Part shown: positions 1 to 9,427 of the stretch, piece after piece | Layout: the number at the start of each line of letters is the position of its first letter | How positions within the stretch are numbered: position 1 is the stretch's first letter | Assembly: GCA_003354145.1 (NCBI GenBank) | Contig: PIVL01000003.1 | Location: forward strand, 1-51,951 | DNA from: Paracoccaceae bacterium | GTDB lineage: Bacteria > Pseudomonadota > Alphaproteobacteria > Rhodobacterales > Rhodobacteraceae | DNA length: 51,951 nt | Reading direction: 5' to 3' | Notes under the pieces: generated by a model | What the model was told of the DNA's origin: nothing | The model's database searches: none | Seen by the model: the letters and a program-made list of their open reading frames with translations, nothing else | Made by a program: the position numbers and the translations under genes

Positions 1-1075
<1,075 letters not shown>

Positions 1076-1231
1076 CTATTTTTCGGGTTTGGGTGTCTCA
1101 TACCCAGAGCTGACCCTAAACAAAAGGGCATCTGGCCTTACAAATGGCAAAAACTGGCTCTGCCCCTTACCTTGGTAACAAGTTTCATACCCAGATTGCA
1201 GCCCCGGATCGGCGGTGCTAGGCACGCAAGC

Positions 1232-2281
1232 ATGAGAATGCAGCTTCCCAACGAACAACCGGCGTTAACTTTTTTCACCCTTGTCGTCGGAACCATTGGC
1301 GCGGCATTGGCGTATGCGCTGTCTATGCCCGCATCTGTTCTGATCGGCCCGGCAATTGCCGTCAGCCTGGCCAGCCTCGGTGGTTGGCGCATGGAAATTT
1401 CAAATCTGGCGCGTGACGTATGTTTTGTATTGCTGGGTATTGGCATTGGGGCTGGATTTAATGCGCAGGCAACTGCAGCGATTTTGCGATGGCCGCTGGC
1501 ATTCCTGATAATGGCAATCATGCTTGTGGCGATTCTACAGATTTGTAGCATCGTTTTGGTTCGCTGCTTTGGTTTTGATCGACGTAGCGCGGTTTTGTCC
1601 GCAGCTCCCGGGCACCTGAGCTTTGTATTGGGATTGGCATCTGATGTGGATGGCGATGTTGGGCGCATAGCAGTTGTGCAAACCATAAGGTTGTTGGCGT
1701 TGACCATCAGCGTGCCATTTGTGGCACTGGCCATGGGCTATGAGATGAGCGCCGTAGCCGTGTTCGGAGGAGCGCCTATGTCGCTAGGGCAAATTCTGGC
1801 GCTGGTTGTCGCGGCTATTGGGGTTGGGATGGCGTTTAAGCGGCTGAACCTGCCGGCACCGCTGCTTTTGGGCGCGATGGCAGTTTCATCTCTCAGCCAT
1901 GCCAGCGAATTGACACCGGGAAGTGTACCTATTTGGCTAATGACACCGGCGTTTCTGGTCTTGGGCACTTTGATAGGCACCCGGTTTTCCGGCATGCCGC
2001 TCGCGGTTTTCCGAACTTCTCTGTTGGCCGGTCTGACCACCACGGTCGTGGCCGTTGCTTTGGCCAGCCTTGCGGCCTTACCCGTAGCTTGGGCTTTGGG
2101 AATGCCAGTACCACACGTGTTGGCGGCTTTCTCGCCCGGAGGTCTGGAAACGATGGTCGCATTGTCCGCCACAATGGGGGCCAGCCCCGGATTTGTCGCC
2201 GCCTGTCATGTGATCCGGTTGCTAATCCTGACGGTGCTGATCCCGCTTAGTCTGGGCCGACTACGTCGATACAAAGCGTAG
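1232..2281 (+). CDS. AbrB-family (ammonia monooxygenase-like) integral membrane protein
   Basis: A 349-residue, strongly hydrophobic protein with about ten predicted membrane helices and an internal duplication. It fits the membrane family named AbrB/AbrB_dup in Pfam (often misnamed ammonia monooxygenase or transcriptional regulator; unrelated to the Bacillus DNA-binding AbrB). Family-like glycine-rich segments are visible: GAALAYALSMPASVLIGPA near the N-terminus, AAPGHLSFVLGLASDVDGD in the middle, and FSPGGLETMVALSATMG near the C-terminus, a motif repeated in both halves. Substrate and function are unknown; a transporter role is usually assumed. I prefer the ATG at 1232 (or 1238) to a TTG at 1172, because the upstream stretch is polar and not membrane-like. 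It is convergent with the Fur/Mur gene. Confidence 0.8.
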   Translation: MRMQLPNEQPALTFFTLVVGTIGAALAYALSMPASVLIGPAIAVSLASLGGWRMEISNLARDVCFVLLGIGIGAGFNAQATAAILRWPLAFLIMAIMLVAILQICSIVLVRCFGFDRRSAVLSAAPGHLSFVLGLASDVDGDVGRIAVVQTIRLLALTISVPFVALAMGYEMSAVAVFGGAPMSLGQILALVVAAIGVGMAFKRLNLPAPLLLGAMAVSSLSHASELTPGSVPIWLMTPAFLVLGTLIGTRFSGMPLAVFRTSLLAGLTTTVVAVALASLAALPVAWALGMPVPHVLAAFSPGGLETMVALSATMGASPGFVAACHVIRLLILTVLIPLSLGRLRRYKA

Positions 2282-2282
2282 G

Positions 2283-2298
2283 GTGGGTGAAAACCCAC
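2283..2298. terminator. GAAA-loop hairpin between convergent genes
   Basis: A perfect 6-bp stem (GTGGGT/ACCCAC) closed by a GAAA tetraloop lies directly after the stop of the AbrB-like gene and 6 bases from the stop of the convergent Fur/Mur gene. There is no clear T-tract on either side, so it may protect 3' ends rather than act as a strong intrinsic terminator. Confidence 0.4.
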
Positions 2299-2303
2299 GC
2301 GCC

Positions 2304-2720
2304 TTAGGTGGATTTCTTCACCGGTACGCCATAAAGTTCCAACCGATGCCCGCGTAACGTATAGCCCAGTTTGGCCGCAATCTTTTCTTGCAGGGCTTCG
2401 ATTTCCGGATCAACGAACTCGATCACCTCACCTGAATTCATGTCGATCAGGTGATCATGATGATCGCGCTCGGCGTCCTCATAGCGGGCGCGTCCGTCGC
2501 CAAATTCCAGCCGCTCCAGAATACCGGCCTCTTCAAACAACTTGACCGTCCGGTAAACCGTGGCAATCGAAATCCCGGCATCCAATGCGCTGGCACGGGC
2601 ATAAAGCTCTTCTACATCCGGGTGATCAGCGCTGTCTTGCAACACCTGTCCGATGATACGACGCTGACCGGTCATGCGCAGGCCTTTGGCCTCGCAACGG
2701 GCAATAATTGTTTCTGTCAT
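2304..2720 (-). CDS. mur: Fur-family metalloregulator, Mur-like
   Basis: A 138-residue DNA-binding repressor of the Fur family. The N-terminal winged helix includes RMTGQRRII and the recognition region ISIATVYRTVKLFEEAGI; the metal-binding and dimerisation half follows with the HHDHLID motif. Close resemblance to rhizobial Fur/Mur (SADHPDVEELYARA, GRARYE, HRLELYGVP) points to the manganese-responsive Mur type of alphaproteobacteria, so control of Mn (and perhaps Fe) uptake is inferred from the family. There is no CxxC structural zinc site, as usual for this clade. The start ATG at 2720-2718 is preceded by an AAGGG ribosome site. It is not Irr, as the haem-regulatory HxH region is absent. Confidence 0.88.
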   Translation of the reverse strand: MTETIIARCEAKGLRMTGQRRIIGQVLQDSADHPDVEELYARASALDAGISIATVYRTVKLFEEAGILERLEFGDGRARYEDAERDHHDHLIDMNSGEVIEFVDPEIEALQEKIAAKLGYTLRGHRLELYGVPVKKST

Positions 2721-2782
2721 GGCCGCCCTTCAATACACGCTTTTGCAGGCTGGTTTAGAGGAATTATCCGCGCAGGAAAAGA

Positions 2783-2803
2783 TGATTACTTGCTATAGTA
2801 TCA
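2783..2803. promoter_or_regulatory. Imperfect dyad upstream of the Fur/Mur gene
   Basis: The arms TGAT(T)ACT and AGTATCA flank a 6-base spacer about 65-85 bases upstream of the Fur/Mur start. The location suits an operator for autoregulation, but no known box is matched and the left arm has one extra base. Confidence 0.2.
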
Positions 2804-2837
2804 CCAAAAAGAGCGAATAATCTTTTGACAAAATCAA

Positions 2838-3162
2838 ATGGCTGCAGAAACAACCGCAGAAATACCAGGCAAAGACGCAGTTCGCATGATCGACACAGTT
2901 ATCACCGCTGTAACAGCATTCCGGAATGAAGGATTTGAACCCGACAGCCGATTATGGCCACTTTATCTGGCAACCTCGAAATTGCAGTTCTTTCACGCCG
3001 CCCTGCCCGATCTCAACCATGCCGGGCTTTTCGGGCTAACAATGTTGACCTGTCTGGGATTTGCCAACTTTTTTGAACGTCCTTTACACTTTTGGCGACG
3101 CGGCTTTCGCAGCCCTGGGCATTTACACCAATCACCCGCAGCCGGTTGACATCGCGCGCTAA
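2838..3162 (+). pseudogene. Possible small gene broken by one extra T in a T6 run
   Basis: The frame opening at 2838 reads for about 77 codons to the run of six T at 3069-3074 (ending LTMLTCLGFANFF), then continues as improbable, Arg/His-rich sequence. If one T is removed the reading passes into the other frame as LNVLYTFGDAAFAALGIYTN and ends at TAA 3160-3162, giving a sensible protein of about 107 residues with a hydrophobic C-terminal half. This suggests a frameshifted gene or a homopolymer sequencing error. I do not recognise the family, and no ribosome site is visible before 2838. Without this gene, 2721-3429 would be non-coding. Confidence 0.35.
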
Positions 3163-3429
3163 AACCCCCATGTGGCCTTCAGACGTTATCTTCTGCCGCG
3201 TGAGCAGAGGTGTTCAAAGCGGTGTAGATTAACCGCAGGCCTGACAAAGGCCCGCCAGCAAGACGACGTTAACCGTGTTCCCAAAATCACGCGTGGGGCC
3301 AAAGCGCCGGACCGATCCGCATTGGCATATGGCCATCGGGTCTGAGGACTTGGCGTACCCCAAAAGCCGCATGTCATGCGGCAGAAATGATGGGTTTTCA
3401 CATATCGTGAAGGCCCGAAAGGATATGTA
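3163..3429 (+). other. Long leader of the DEAD-box helicase gene
   Basis: No credible gene is seen here. The stretch probably holds the promoter and a structured 5' untranslated region of the helicase gene. It contains a perfect 7-bp hairpin (3366-3382) and ends with an AAGGA ribosome site at 3418-3422. Long leaders are common for cold-shock-regulated RNA helicases, so post-transcriptional control is possible but not shown. Confidence 0.4.
3366..3382 (+). promoter_or_regulatory. Perfect hairpin in the helicase leader
   Basis: GCCGCAT and ATGCGGC form a perfect 7-bp stem with a 3-base loop, about 36 bases upstream of the ribosome site. There is no T-tract, so it is not a standard terminator; it could be a leader RNA structure or a palindromic operator. 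Confidence 0.35.
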
Positions 3430-4725
3430 TTGAACGACTTTGAAATGATGGGCCTGCCCGCCAAGTTGGTGGCACGCCTTGCAAATATGGGCATCACCGA
3501 ACCCACTCCGATCCAAAGCCATGCGATTCCGCATGCGATGAACGGTCGTGATGTGATGGGTCTGGCCCAGACCGGCACCGGCAAAACGGCGGCCTTTGGT
3601 CTGCCACTGGTGTCGCAAATGCTGGAATTCGGGAAAAAACCCGAGCCCAAAACCGTGCGCGGACTGGTGTTGGCCCCAACGCGCGAATTGGCCGGGCAGA
3701 TCGCCGTGAACCTGCGCGCCTATTGCGAAAACACACCGCTTAAGGTGGGAATGGTTGTTGGTGGTCAGTCCATCAATGCTCAGATTTCCCGCCTGTCACG
3801 CGGCACTGACCTTCTTGTCGCAACACCCGGTCGGCTGATCGACTTGATGGACCGACGCGCCCTGACGCTGGACGCTTGTGCCTTTCTGGTGCTGGATGAG
3901 GCCGACCAGATGCTGGACCTTGGCTTTATTCATGCGCTGCGCAAAATCGCCGCGATGCTGCCTGAGCAACGCCAGACCATGCTGTTTTCAGCTACCATGC
4001 CTAAACAGATGAACGAATTGGCACAAAGCTATCTGAAAAGCCCAATCCGGGTCGAGGTCGCGCCTCCGGGAAAAGTGGCCGACAAGGTCACACAAGAGGT
4101 ACACTTTATCGCCAAAGCCGAGAAGACCAGCCTGCTGGTTGAGTTGCTGGACAAGCACCGCGATGATCGCGCGCTGGTGTTTGGACGCACCAAACACGGC
4201 TCGGAAAAGTTGATGAAAACGCTGGTGAAACACGGCTTTAAGGCCGGTTCAATCCATGGCAACAAAAGCCAGGGCCAGCGTGATCGCGCCATTGCGGCGT
4301 TTAAATCGGGCGAAATCATGGTACTGGTGGCGACAGATGTGGCTGCACGCGGGCTCGACATCAAGGACGTAAAACACGTTTACAATTACGACCTGCCGAA
4401 TGTGCCGGAAAACTATGTTCACCGTATTGGCCGCACCGCGCGTGCTGGCGAAGATGGCGCTGCGGTTGCGTTCTGCTCGCCTGATGAGATGGGTGAATTG
4501 AAAGCCATCCAGAAGACCATGAAGCTGACCATCCCGGTCGCATCTGGTCGTCCATGGGAACCTGCGGAAGCCTCTGCCAAACCAAAAGGCCGAGGCGGTT
4601 CGCGCCGCGGTGGTCGCCCAGGTGGCGGCGGCAATTCAGGCGGTGGAGCACCTTCAGGTGGCCCGCGCAGACGGCGTCGCGGACCCAAGCCGGGTCAGGG
4701 TGGCGGTGGTCGCAAAGCGGCCTGA
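3430..4725 (+). CDS. DEAD-box ATP-dependent RNA helicase (RhlE-like)
   Basis: A 431-residue cytosolic RNA-unwinding enzyme. All core motifs are present: Q motif (GITEPTPIQ), Walker A (AQTGTGKT), DEAD box (VLDEADQM), SAT (LFSATMP), ATDVAARGLDI and YVHRIGRTARAG. The last about 55 residues are a Gly/Arg-rich basic tail (GGSRRGGRPGGGG) typical of RhlE-type helicases and likely to bind RNA. The start is taken as TTG at 3430, 7 bases after AAGGA; the only nearby ATG (3425) is followed at once by a stop. A role in ribosome assembly, mRNA decay or cold adaptation is inferred from the family. A terminator hairpin follows. Confidence 0.93.
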   Translation: MNDFEMMGLPAKLVARLANMGITEPTPIQSHAIPHAMNGRDVMGLAQTGTGKTAAFGLPLVSQMLEFGKKPEPKTVRGLVLAPTRELAGQIAVNLRAYCENTPLKVGMVVGGQSINAQISRLSRGTDLLVATPGRLIDLMDRRALTLDACAFLVLDEADQMLDLGFIHALRKIAAMLPEQRQTMLFSATMPKQMNELAQSYLKSPIRVEVAPPGKVADKVTQEVHFIAKAEKTSLLVELLDKHRDDRALVFGRTKHGSEKLMKTLVKHGFKAGSIHGNKSQGQRDRAIAAFKSGEIMVLVATDVAARGLDIKDVKHVYNYDLPNVPENYVHRIGRTARAGEDGAAVAFCSPDEMGELKAIQKTMKLTIPVASGRPWEPAEASAKPKGRGGSRRGGRPGGGGNSGGGAPSGGPRRRRRGPKPGQGGGGRKAA

Positions 4726-4755
4726 ACATCGTGACCATTTAGGGATTTTTCTAAT

Positions 4756-4787
4756 CGGCGGCCAAATTGGTCGCCGGTTTGCGTTTT
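4756..4787 (+). terminator. Intrinsic terminator of the helicase gene
   Basis: An 8-bp stem (CGGCGGCC/GGTCGCCG with one G-U pair in RNA) and a 5-base loop are followed by a T-rich tail (GTTTGCGTTTT). It lies about 30 bases after the helicase stop and before the convergent gene at 4803. Confidence 0.65.
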
Positions 4788-4802
4788 GGCTAAAGAACAG
4801 TT

Positions 4803-5516
4803 TCAGACCACGGCAACATCCATCCAAATAGGCAGATGATCCGAGGCCATTTGTGCCGGCGATTGGGCAAAAACTCCATGTTCAGCAGCCTGCAGTTGGT
4901 AATTCAGGGCAAACCGGTCCAGAGCTCCCATTGGCCGCGGTGCTGGGAAACTGGGTTTTGGTGGCAAAAACGACATGTCAGGCGCGCATTGCTCCAGCAC
5001 TGGCAGTTTTGACCATTCGTTGAAATCCCCCGCCCATATCGACGCCATATCAGTCATTTTGGCAGATTCGGCTGCCAGCTGCAGCACTTGTTGACGACGA
5101 TAATAGCCGAGCAGCCCCAAATGCAGACCAAAAACCCGCAGCGGCCCTAGCAGAGTGTCAAATTCCACCCAGACAGCACCACGTGGCTCAAGACCCGGCA
5201 ATGAGATATGCCCCTTTGCCCGTAACTCAATGTTCGGATCACGCCAGATCATTGCATTTCCATGCCAGCCCAACGATCCAGCCCCGCCAAGATCGGCAAT
5301 CTTCCAGTCTGACTCTTGCAAGGTAAAATGCGGCAACGCAGCCGGGCGCGGCGCAATCCGTTTGTCGGCTTCTTGCAGAACCACAATCGAGGCCCCCAAC
5401 GCATCAAGCACGCGCAGAATTCGGTCAGGTCGCCGCCGCATGTCCATGCCAATACATTTCTGGATGTTATAGCTGGCAACGCGTAAATGCGCGGGGTCAA
5501 CCTGTGTTATGTTCAT
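4803..5516 (-). CDS. Endonuclease/exonuclease/phosphatase-fold protein
   Basis: A 237-residue protein of the EEP (DNase I/AP endonuclease/sphingomyelinase) superfamily. Visible active-site segments are RVASYNIQKCIG (Asn), VVLQEAD (metal-binding Glu), GLHLGLL, WAGDFNEW (Asp/Asn pair) and ASDHLPIWMDV (terminal Asp-His). The substrate cannot be read from sequence; DNA, phospholipid headgroups and inositol phosphates are all hydrolysed by relatives. It is distinct from the exonuclease III gene at 32154. No signal peptide is apparent. The gene stands alone, convergent with the helicase. Confidence 0.82.
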   Translation of the reverse strand: MNITQVDPAHLRVASYNIQKCIGMDMRRRPDRILRVLDALGASIVVLQEADKRIAPRPAALPHFTLQESDWKIADLGGAGSLGWHGNAMIWRDPNIELRAKGHISLPGLEPRGAVWVEFDTLLGPLRVFGLHLGLLGYYRRQQVLQLAAESAKMTDMASIWAGDFNEWSKLPVLEQCAPDMSFLPPKPSFPAPRPMGALDRFALNYQLQAAEHGVFAQSPAQMASDHLPIWMDVAVV

Positions 5517-5622
5517 GGCCTAGAATTCCTTTGTGCCATTGTGTGCTTTCACGTCCGTCGCTGCAACCATTTCGCGTGTTTGACCACTTGACACTTCCGG
5601 CACTAACCCATCCGTTGAACAC

Positions 5623-6498
5623 ATGAGTGAAAAACGCGCATTAGATGGGTTTGGGGCAGCCGGCATGATCGGTTTTGCCGCCCTGTTGGCCTTTAATCAG
5701 GTTGTTGTCAAAGTCACCGGAGGCGGATTCAGCCCGGTGTTTCAGGTTGCAGTACGTTCGGCAGGAGCTGTGATTTTTCTACTGATCTGGTTTCGTTTTC
5801 GGTCAATTCCGATGTCGCTACCCAAAGGAACTTTATTTTGGGGCACCCTATCAGGACTAATTTTTTCGTTTGAATTTATATGCTTATACTTTGCTATTGA
5901 TCTCACCACAATTTCGCGTGCCTCAATCATTTTCTATTCCATGCCAGTTTGGCTGGCACTTGCCAGTCACTATGTTTTGCCCAGTGAACAACTGACCCCA
6001 CAACGATTTTTAGGGCTTGTTCTGGCATTGGGAGGAGTCGCAGTTGCGATCTTTGACAGATCTAGTGGCAATCCAAGCCTTGCAGGGGACGTTCTGGCGC
6101 TGACGGCGGCCTTCGGCTGGGCTGCCATCATATTGCTGCTGCGGATTTCCCCTCTGCAAAAAGTGCGCGCAGAAATGCAGCTGTTTTTGCAGATCGCGGT
6201 GTCAGCGGTTGTTCTGGTTCCAATTGCTCCGCTGTTTGGAGAGATGTTGCGCGACGTGCGTCCAATTCACGTGTCTGGCCTGTTGTTCCAGGTGATTTGC
6301 GTTGTTGGTTTTGGCTATCTGGGATGGTTCTGGCTGATGAAAGTGTACCGCGCCAACACCGTCGCATCGTTCAGCTTTTTGTCCCCGGTTCTGGCGGTGA
6401 TTCTGGGCTGGTTATTGTTGAACGAACAGATTGGCGCGCAGATTTGGGGTGCGTTGGCTCTGGTGGCCGCAGGAATTTTTCTGATCAACCGCCAATAG
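5623..6498 (+). CDS. DMT-superfamily transporter (EamA family)
   Basis: A 291-residue membrane protein with ten predicted helices arranged as two EamA repeats (about residues 12-143 and 153-290). The second repeat has the common ending FSFLSPVLAVILGWLLLNEQ. Members export metabolites or amino acids; the substrate here is unknown. It stands alone between minus-strand genes and is convergent with selO, with a 9-base gap. Full length, unlike the second DMT gene at 29650. Confidence 0.9.
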   Translation: MSEKRALDGFGAAGMIGFAALLAFNQVVVKVTGGGFSPVFQVAVRSAGAVIFLLIWFRFRSIPMSLPKGTLFWGTLSGLIFSFEFICLYFAIDLTTISRASIIFYSMPVWLALASHYVLPSEQLTPQRFLGLVLALGGVAVAIFDRSSGNPSLAGDVLALTAAFGWAAIILLLRISPLQKVRAEMQLFLQIAVSAVVLVPIAPLFGEMLRDVRPIHVSGLLFQVICVVGFGYLGWFWLMKVYRANTVASFSFLSPVLAVILGWLLLNEQIGAQIWGALALVAAGIFLINRQ

Positions 6499-6507
6499 TC
6501 GCAGCAT

Positions 6508-7926
6508 TCAGGTCCCGCAAAAAGTCGCTTTGACCACTTCTGACTGGGCTGGTGGCCGGGTTAAATCCATGTGGTCTGGCTGGTCATCGTAAGGAGTGGC
6601 CAAAACCGCGTTCAGGCGATGAAACAATGTGTAACCCCCATCCACCGCCGCCGCGATCATCTGCTCAACACGATGATTTCGCGGGATAAAGGCTGGGTTG
6701 TTACGGTTCATCGTAATCTGTGGATCAGGCTCGGAAATTAGACGTGCGGCCCAGCCTTCGGCCCAGCTATCATACGCCTCAGGATCAACAAACTGATCAC
6801 GCGCATCGCCTGCACCAAGAACTCGGAATGTATTGGTGAAATCGACGTTTTGGGCCGCCATCCGGTCCAGCAAATCCGTGATCAACGCCAAATCGCCCTT
6901 CTGGTCACTGCTGATACCCAACTTCTTGCGGAACCGGGTCAACCAGTGCTTTTGGATCAGCGCAGGCATCGCGTGCACGATCTCGGTCGCTTCTTCTACT
7001 GCCATCTCCTGATCCTCGAACAATTGGATCAACGACGTTGCCAGTTGTGCCAAATTCCACACCGCTATGTCTGGCTGATTGGAATATGCATAGCGCCCAT
7101 TCCGGTCGATCGAGCTGTAAACCGTATCCGGGTGATAGGTATCCATGAACGCACATGGCCCATAATCAATGGTTTCACCGGAAATCGACGAATTATCGGT
7201 GTTCATCACCCCGTGGATAAACCCAACCGACATCCACCCGGCAATCAGCCTTGCCTGCGCATCTCGCACTGCGCGCAACAGTCCCATCGGCCCGTCTGCA
7301 TCCGGGTAGTGGCGCGTTATGGCATAGTCCGTCAGGGTGCGCAGGCTGGCCAGATCGCCACGCGCGGCAAACACCTGAAAAGTACCGACTCGCAGATGGC
7401 TTGTGGCGACACGGGTCAGAACCGCGCCCGGAAGCAGGGTTTCGCGTACCACTGTTTCACCGGTCTCAACCGCTGCCAACGCTCGGGTGGTAGGAATGCC
7501 AAGCGCGTGCATTGCTTCAGACACCACATATTCGCGCAGCACAGGACCCAGCCAGGCGCGCCCGTCACCGGATCGCGAATAGGGCGTGCGCCCTGCCCCC
7601 TTTAGCTGGATATCTCTTCGCACTCCGTCGGTGCCAACGGTTTCCCCCAGCAAAACCGCCCGACCATCGCCAAGTTGCGGGTTATAATGACCAAATTGAT
7701 GGCCTGCGTAATTCTGAGCAATCGGGTTAGCCCCGTCCGGCACATGGTTTCCTGCAAAGACCTGCGCCAATTCGTTAGCGTCCCCAGTGGAAATTTGCAG
7801 AATCTTTGCCAAATCCGAATTGAACGCCACCAAACGCGGCGCTTTTACCGGACTTGGGGCTTGGGGTGCATAAAACGTCGATGGAAGACGCGCGAAACTA
7901 TTGTCAAATGGGATCATCAAGGTCAT
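6508..7926 (-). CDS. selO: Protein adenylyltransferase SelO (YdiU/UPF0061)
   Basis: A 472-residue pseudokinase-fold enzyme that transfers AMP from ATP to protein side chains; in E. coli it acts in redox homeostasis. Hallmarks visible: [18 protein letters not shown] near the N-terminus, the [11 protein letters not shown] segment, [20 protein letters not shown] (the metal and catalytic region with Asn/Asp) and RNHRVEQMI near the end. The frame is open to 8112, but the extension overlaps the divergent cupin gene and is not family-like. Starts at 7926 ([19 protein letters not shown]) or 7917 match relatives. The C-terminal Cys of the usual SelO redox motif is present in the final residues (TFCGT). 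Confidence 0.93.
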   Translation of the reverse strand: MTLMIPFDNSFARLPSTFYAPQAPSPVKAPRLVAFNSDLAKILQISTGDANELAQVFAGNHVPDGANPIAQNYAGHQFGHYNPQLGDGRAVLLGETVGTDGVRRDIQLKGAGRTPYSRSGDGRAWLGPVLREYVVSEAMHALGIPTTRALAAVETGETVVRETLLPGAVLTRVATSHLRVGTFQVFAARGDLASLRTLTDYAITRHYPDADGPMGLLRAVRDAQARLIAGWMSVGFIHGVMNTDNSSISGETIDYGPCAFMDTYHPDTVYSSIDRNGRYAYSNQPDIAVWNLAQLATSLIQLFEDQEMAVEEATEIVHAMPALIQKHWLTRFRKKLGISSDQKGDLALITDLLDRMAAQNVDFTNTFRVLGAGDARDQFVDPEAYDSWAEGWAARLISEPDPQITMNRNNPAFIPRNHRVEQMIAAAVDGGYTLFHRLNAVLATPYDDQPDHMDLTRPPAQSEVVKATFCGT

Positions 7927-7938
7927 GCGCAAAACATA

Positions 7939-7967
7939 AACCCTATGCGCATAAATGCTATAGGGTT
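7939..7967. promoter_or_regulatory. Dyad in the selO/cupin divergent promoter
   Basis: Perfect 8-base inverted arms AACCCTAT and ATAGGGTT are separated by 13 bases. They lie between the divergent starts of selO (7926) and the DUF985 gene (8000), a position suited to an operator controlling both. No regulator is suggested by the sequence. Confidence 0.35.
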
Positions 7968-7999
7968 GATAAAACAGTTTTTCCCGACAGGATCCCCCA

Positions 8000-8428
8000 A
8001 TGACCCCGACGCAGATCATTGACCATTTACAGCTTGTGCAACATCCCGAGGGCGGCTGGTATCGCCAGACGTGGCAGGATGACACCGACGGACGCGCCAG
8101 CGGTACTTGCATCTATTTCCTGTTGCAAAAGGGAGAATCCAGCCATTGGCACAAAGTCGATGCCACTGAAATCTGGCTTTATCACTCAGGCGCGCCCCTG
8201 ATCCTGTCAATCAGTGCAACTGATCAGGGGCCAGCACATGACCATTTGCTGACACCGGCCCTGACCAAGGGCGCGCCGCAACTCATTGTGCCGACGCAAC
8301 ACTGGCAAGCAGCCCGCACCACAGGTGATTTTACTCTGGTCAGCTGCACAGTCTCGCCGGGATTTCAATTCTCTGGTTTCACGCTGGCCGATCCTGGGTT
8401 TGACATTCCACGCATCGCTTCAGATTGA
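8000..8428 (+). CDS. DUF985 cupin protein
   Basis: A 142-residue single-domain cupin of the DUF985 (YML079-like) family. Family features include [11 protein letters not shown] at the N-terminus, the [17 protein letters not shown] cupin strand pair, and the [17 protein letters not shown] ending. The reaction is unknown; relatives bind small ligands and some may act as sugar epimerase-like or isomerase folds. The start ATG at 8000 is close to the end of a short GGATCC-containing leader. It is divergent from selO, with a shared promoter region, and followed by the desaturase gene. Confidence 0.88.
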   Translation: MTPTQIIDHLQLVQHPEGGWYRQTWQDDTDGRASGTCIYFLLQKGESSHWHKVDATEIWLYHSGAPLILSISATDQGPAHDHLLTPALTKGAPQLIVPTQHWQAARTTGDFTLVSCTVSPGFQFSGFTLADPGFDIPRIASD

Positions 8429-8536
8429 AAAGAAACATCTGCCTCTTGCGCCAATATAATATGTAATATGCGCACTTGTGCGCATTCCTTTGGATCACAG
8501 CTTGCGGCGATTGGCATTCCCGATCATTCTGGCACC

Positions 8537-9427
8537 ATGACCCATATCGAGCTGCTTAAATCGCTATCGCCCGAGACCAAAACCAAACTGATCGCCCGGT
8601 CTGACAAGGCCGGCCTACGGCATCTGATGGCCTATCTGACAGCTCTGGCGCTCACCTCTGCGGGCATCGTCATCCAGATTCCGTTCTGGGGCCTATTGAT
8701 CCTGCCTCAGGGCATTCTGCTCGTGTTCTTCTTCACTCTCAGCCACGAATGCACCCACCAAACACCATTTCGCAGCGTCTGGATCAACGAAGTCATCGGC
8801 CATGCGATTGCGCCAATACTCGCCCTGCCCTTTATCTGGTTTCGCAATTTTCATCTCGCGCATCACAAATACACCAATGATCCCGATAATGACCCGGAAC
8901 TCGCTGACAAAGGGCGACCCACAACCGCAATGGCCATGTTTATCTATCTCAGCGGTTGGAACTATTGGCGTGGAAATTTGCGAATGCTTTGGGACAACGC
9001 CATGGGCCGGATAAGTGCACCGTACCTCCCCAAGCGCCGCCATCACGTCATGCAACGCGAAGCGTCGCTGATATTGATCCTCTATGGGCTAGCAGCCATC
9101 AGCCTGTTTTATTCCTCTCTTCTGCTCTGGGTCTGGATCATTCCGGTGCTGGTCGGGCAACCGTTTTTACGCCTTTATCTGCTCGCCGAACACGGGTTAT
9201 GCCCGCCTGTGGCCGATATGCTGGAAAATTCGCGTACCACCTTTACCAGCCGCCTTATTCGGAGTCTGGCCTGGAACATGCCCTATCATGCGGAACATCA
9301 CAGTTTTCCCAATGTCCCGTTCCACAATCTGCCCGCGCTGAACGACATCACCCTCACGCATCTGAAATCTACTTCGGATGGCTACAGCGAATTCACTGCT
9401 GACTATGTTCGCTCACTGGAACGCTGA
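8537..9427 (+). CDS. Membrane fatty acid desaturase family protein
   Basis: A 296-residue di-iron membrane enzyme. The three histidine boxes are visible: [16 protein letters not shown] and HAEHHSFPN, interspersed with hydrophobic segments (about residues 28-70 and 170-210). Such enzymes introduce double bonds or hydroxyl groups into acyl chains or carotenoid-like lipids; the exact substrate is not determined. The reading frame is open from 8468, but [15 protein letters not shown] at 8537 gives a normal N-terminus. Its last 35 bases overlap the convergent anmK gene. Confidence 0.87.
   Translation: MTHIELLKSLSPETKTKLIARSDKAGLRHLMAYLTALALTSAGIVIQIPFWGLLILPQGILLVFFFTLSHECTHQTPFRSVWINEVIGHAIAPILALPFIWFRNFHLAHHKYTNDPDNDPELADKGRPTTAMAMFIYLSGWNYWRGNLRMLWDNAMGRISAPYLPKRRHHVMQREASLILILYGLAAISLFYSSLLLWVWIIPVLVGQPFLRLYLLAEHGLCPPVADMLENSRTTFTSRLIRSLAWNMPYHAEHHSFPNVPFHNLPALNDITLTHLKSTSDGYSEFTADYVRSLER

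Noticed and set aside
1098-1195. 11-bp direct repeat TCATACCCAGA at 1098 and 1185
   Set aside because: Two short copies 87 bases apart between eno and the AbrB-like gene; no dyad and no promoter context, so probably chance.
6850-7605. 251-codon open frame on the plus strand
   Set aside because: Antisense of selO; His/Arg/Gln-rich composition typical of a shadow frame.
7927-8112. N-terminal extension of selO by 62 codons
   Set aside because: It lies opposite the cupin gene and its promoter and is unlike any SelO N-terminus.
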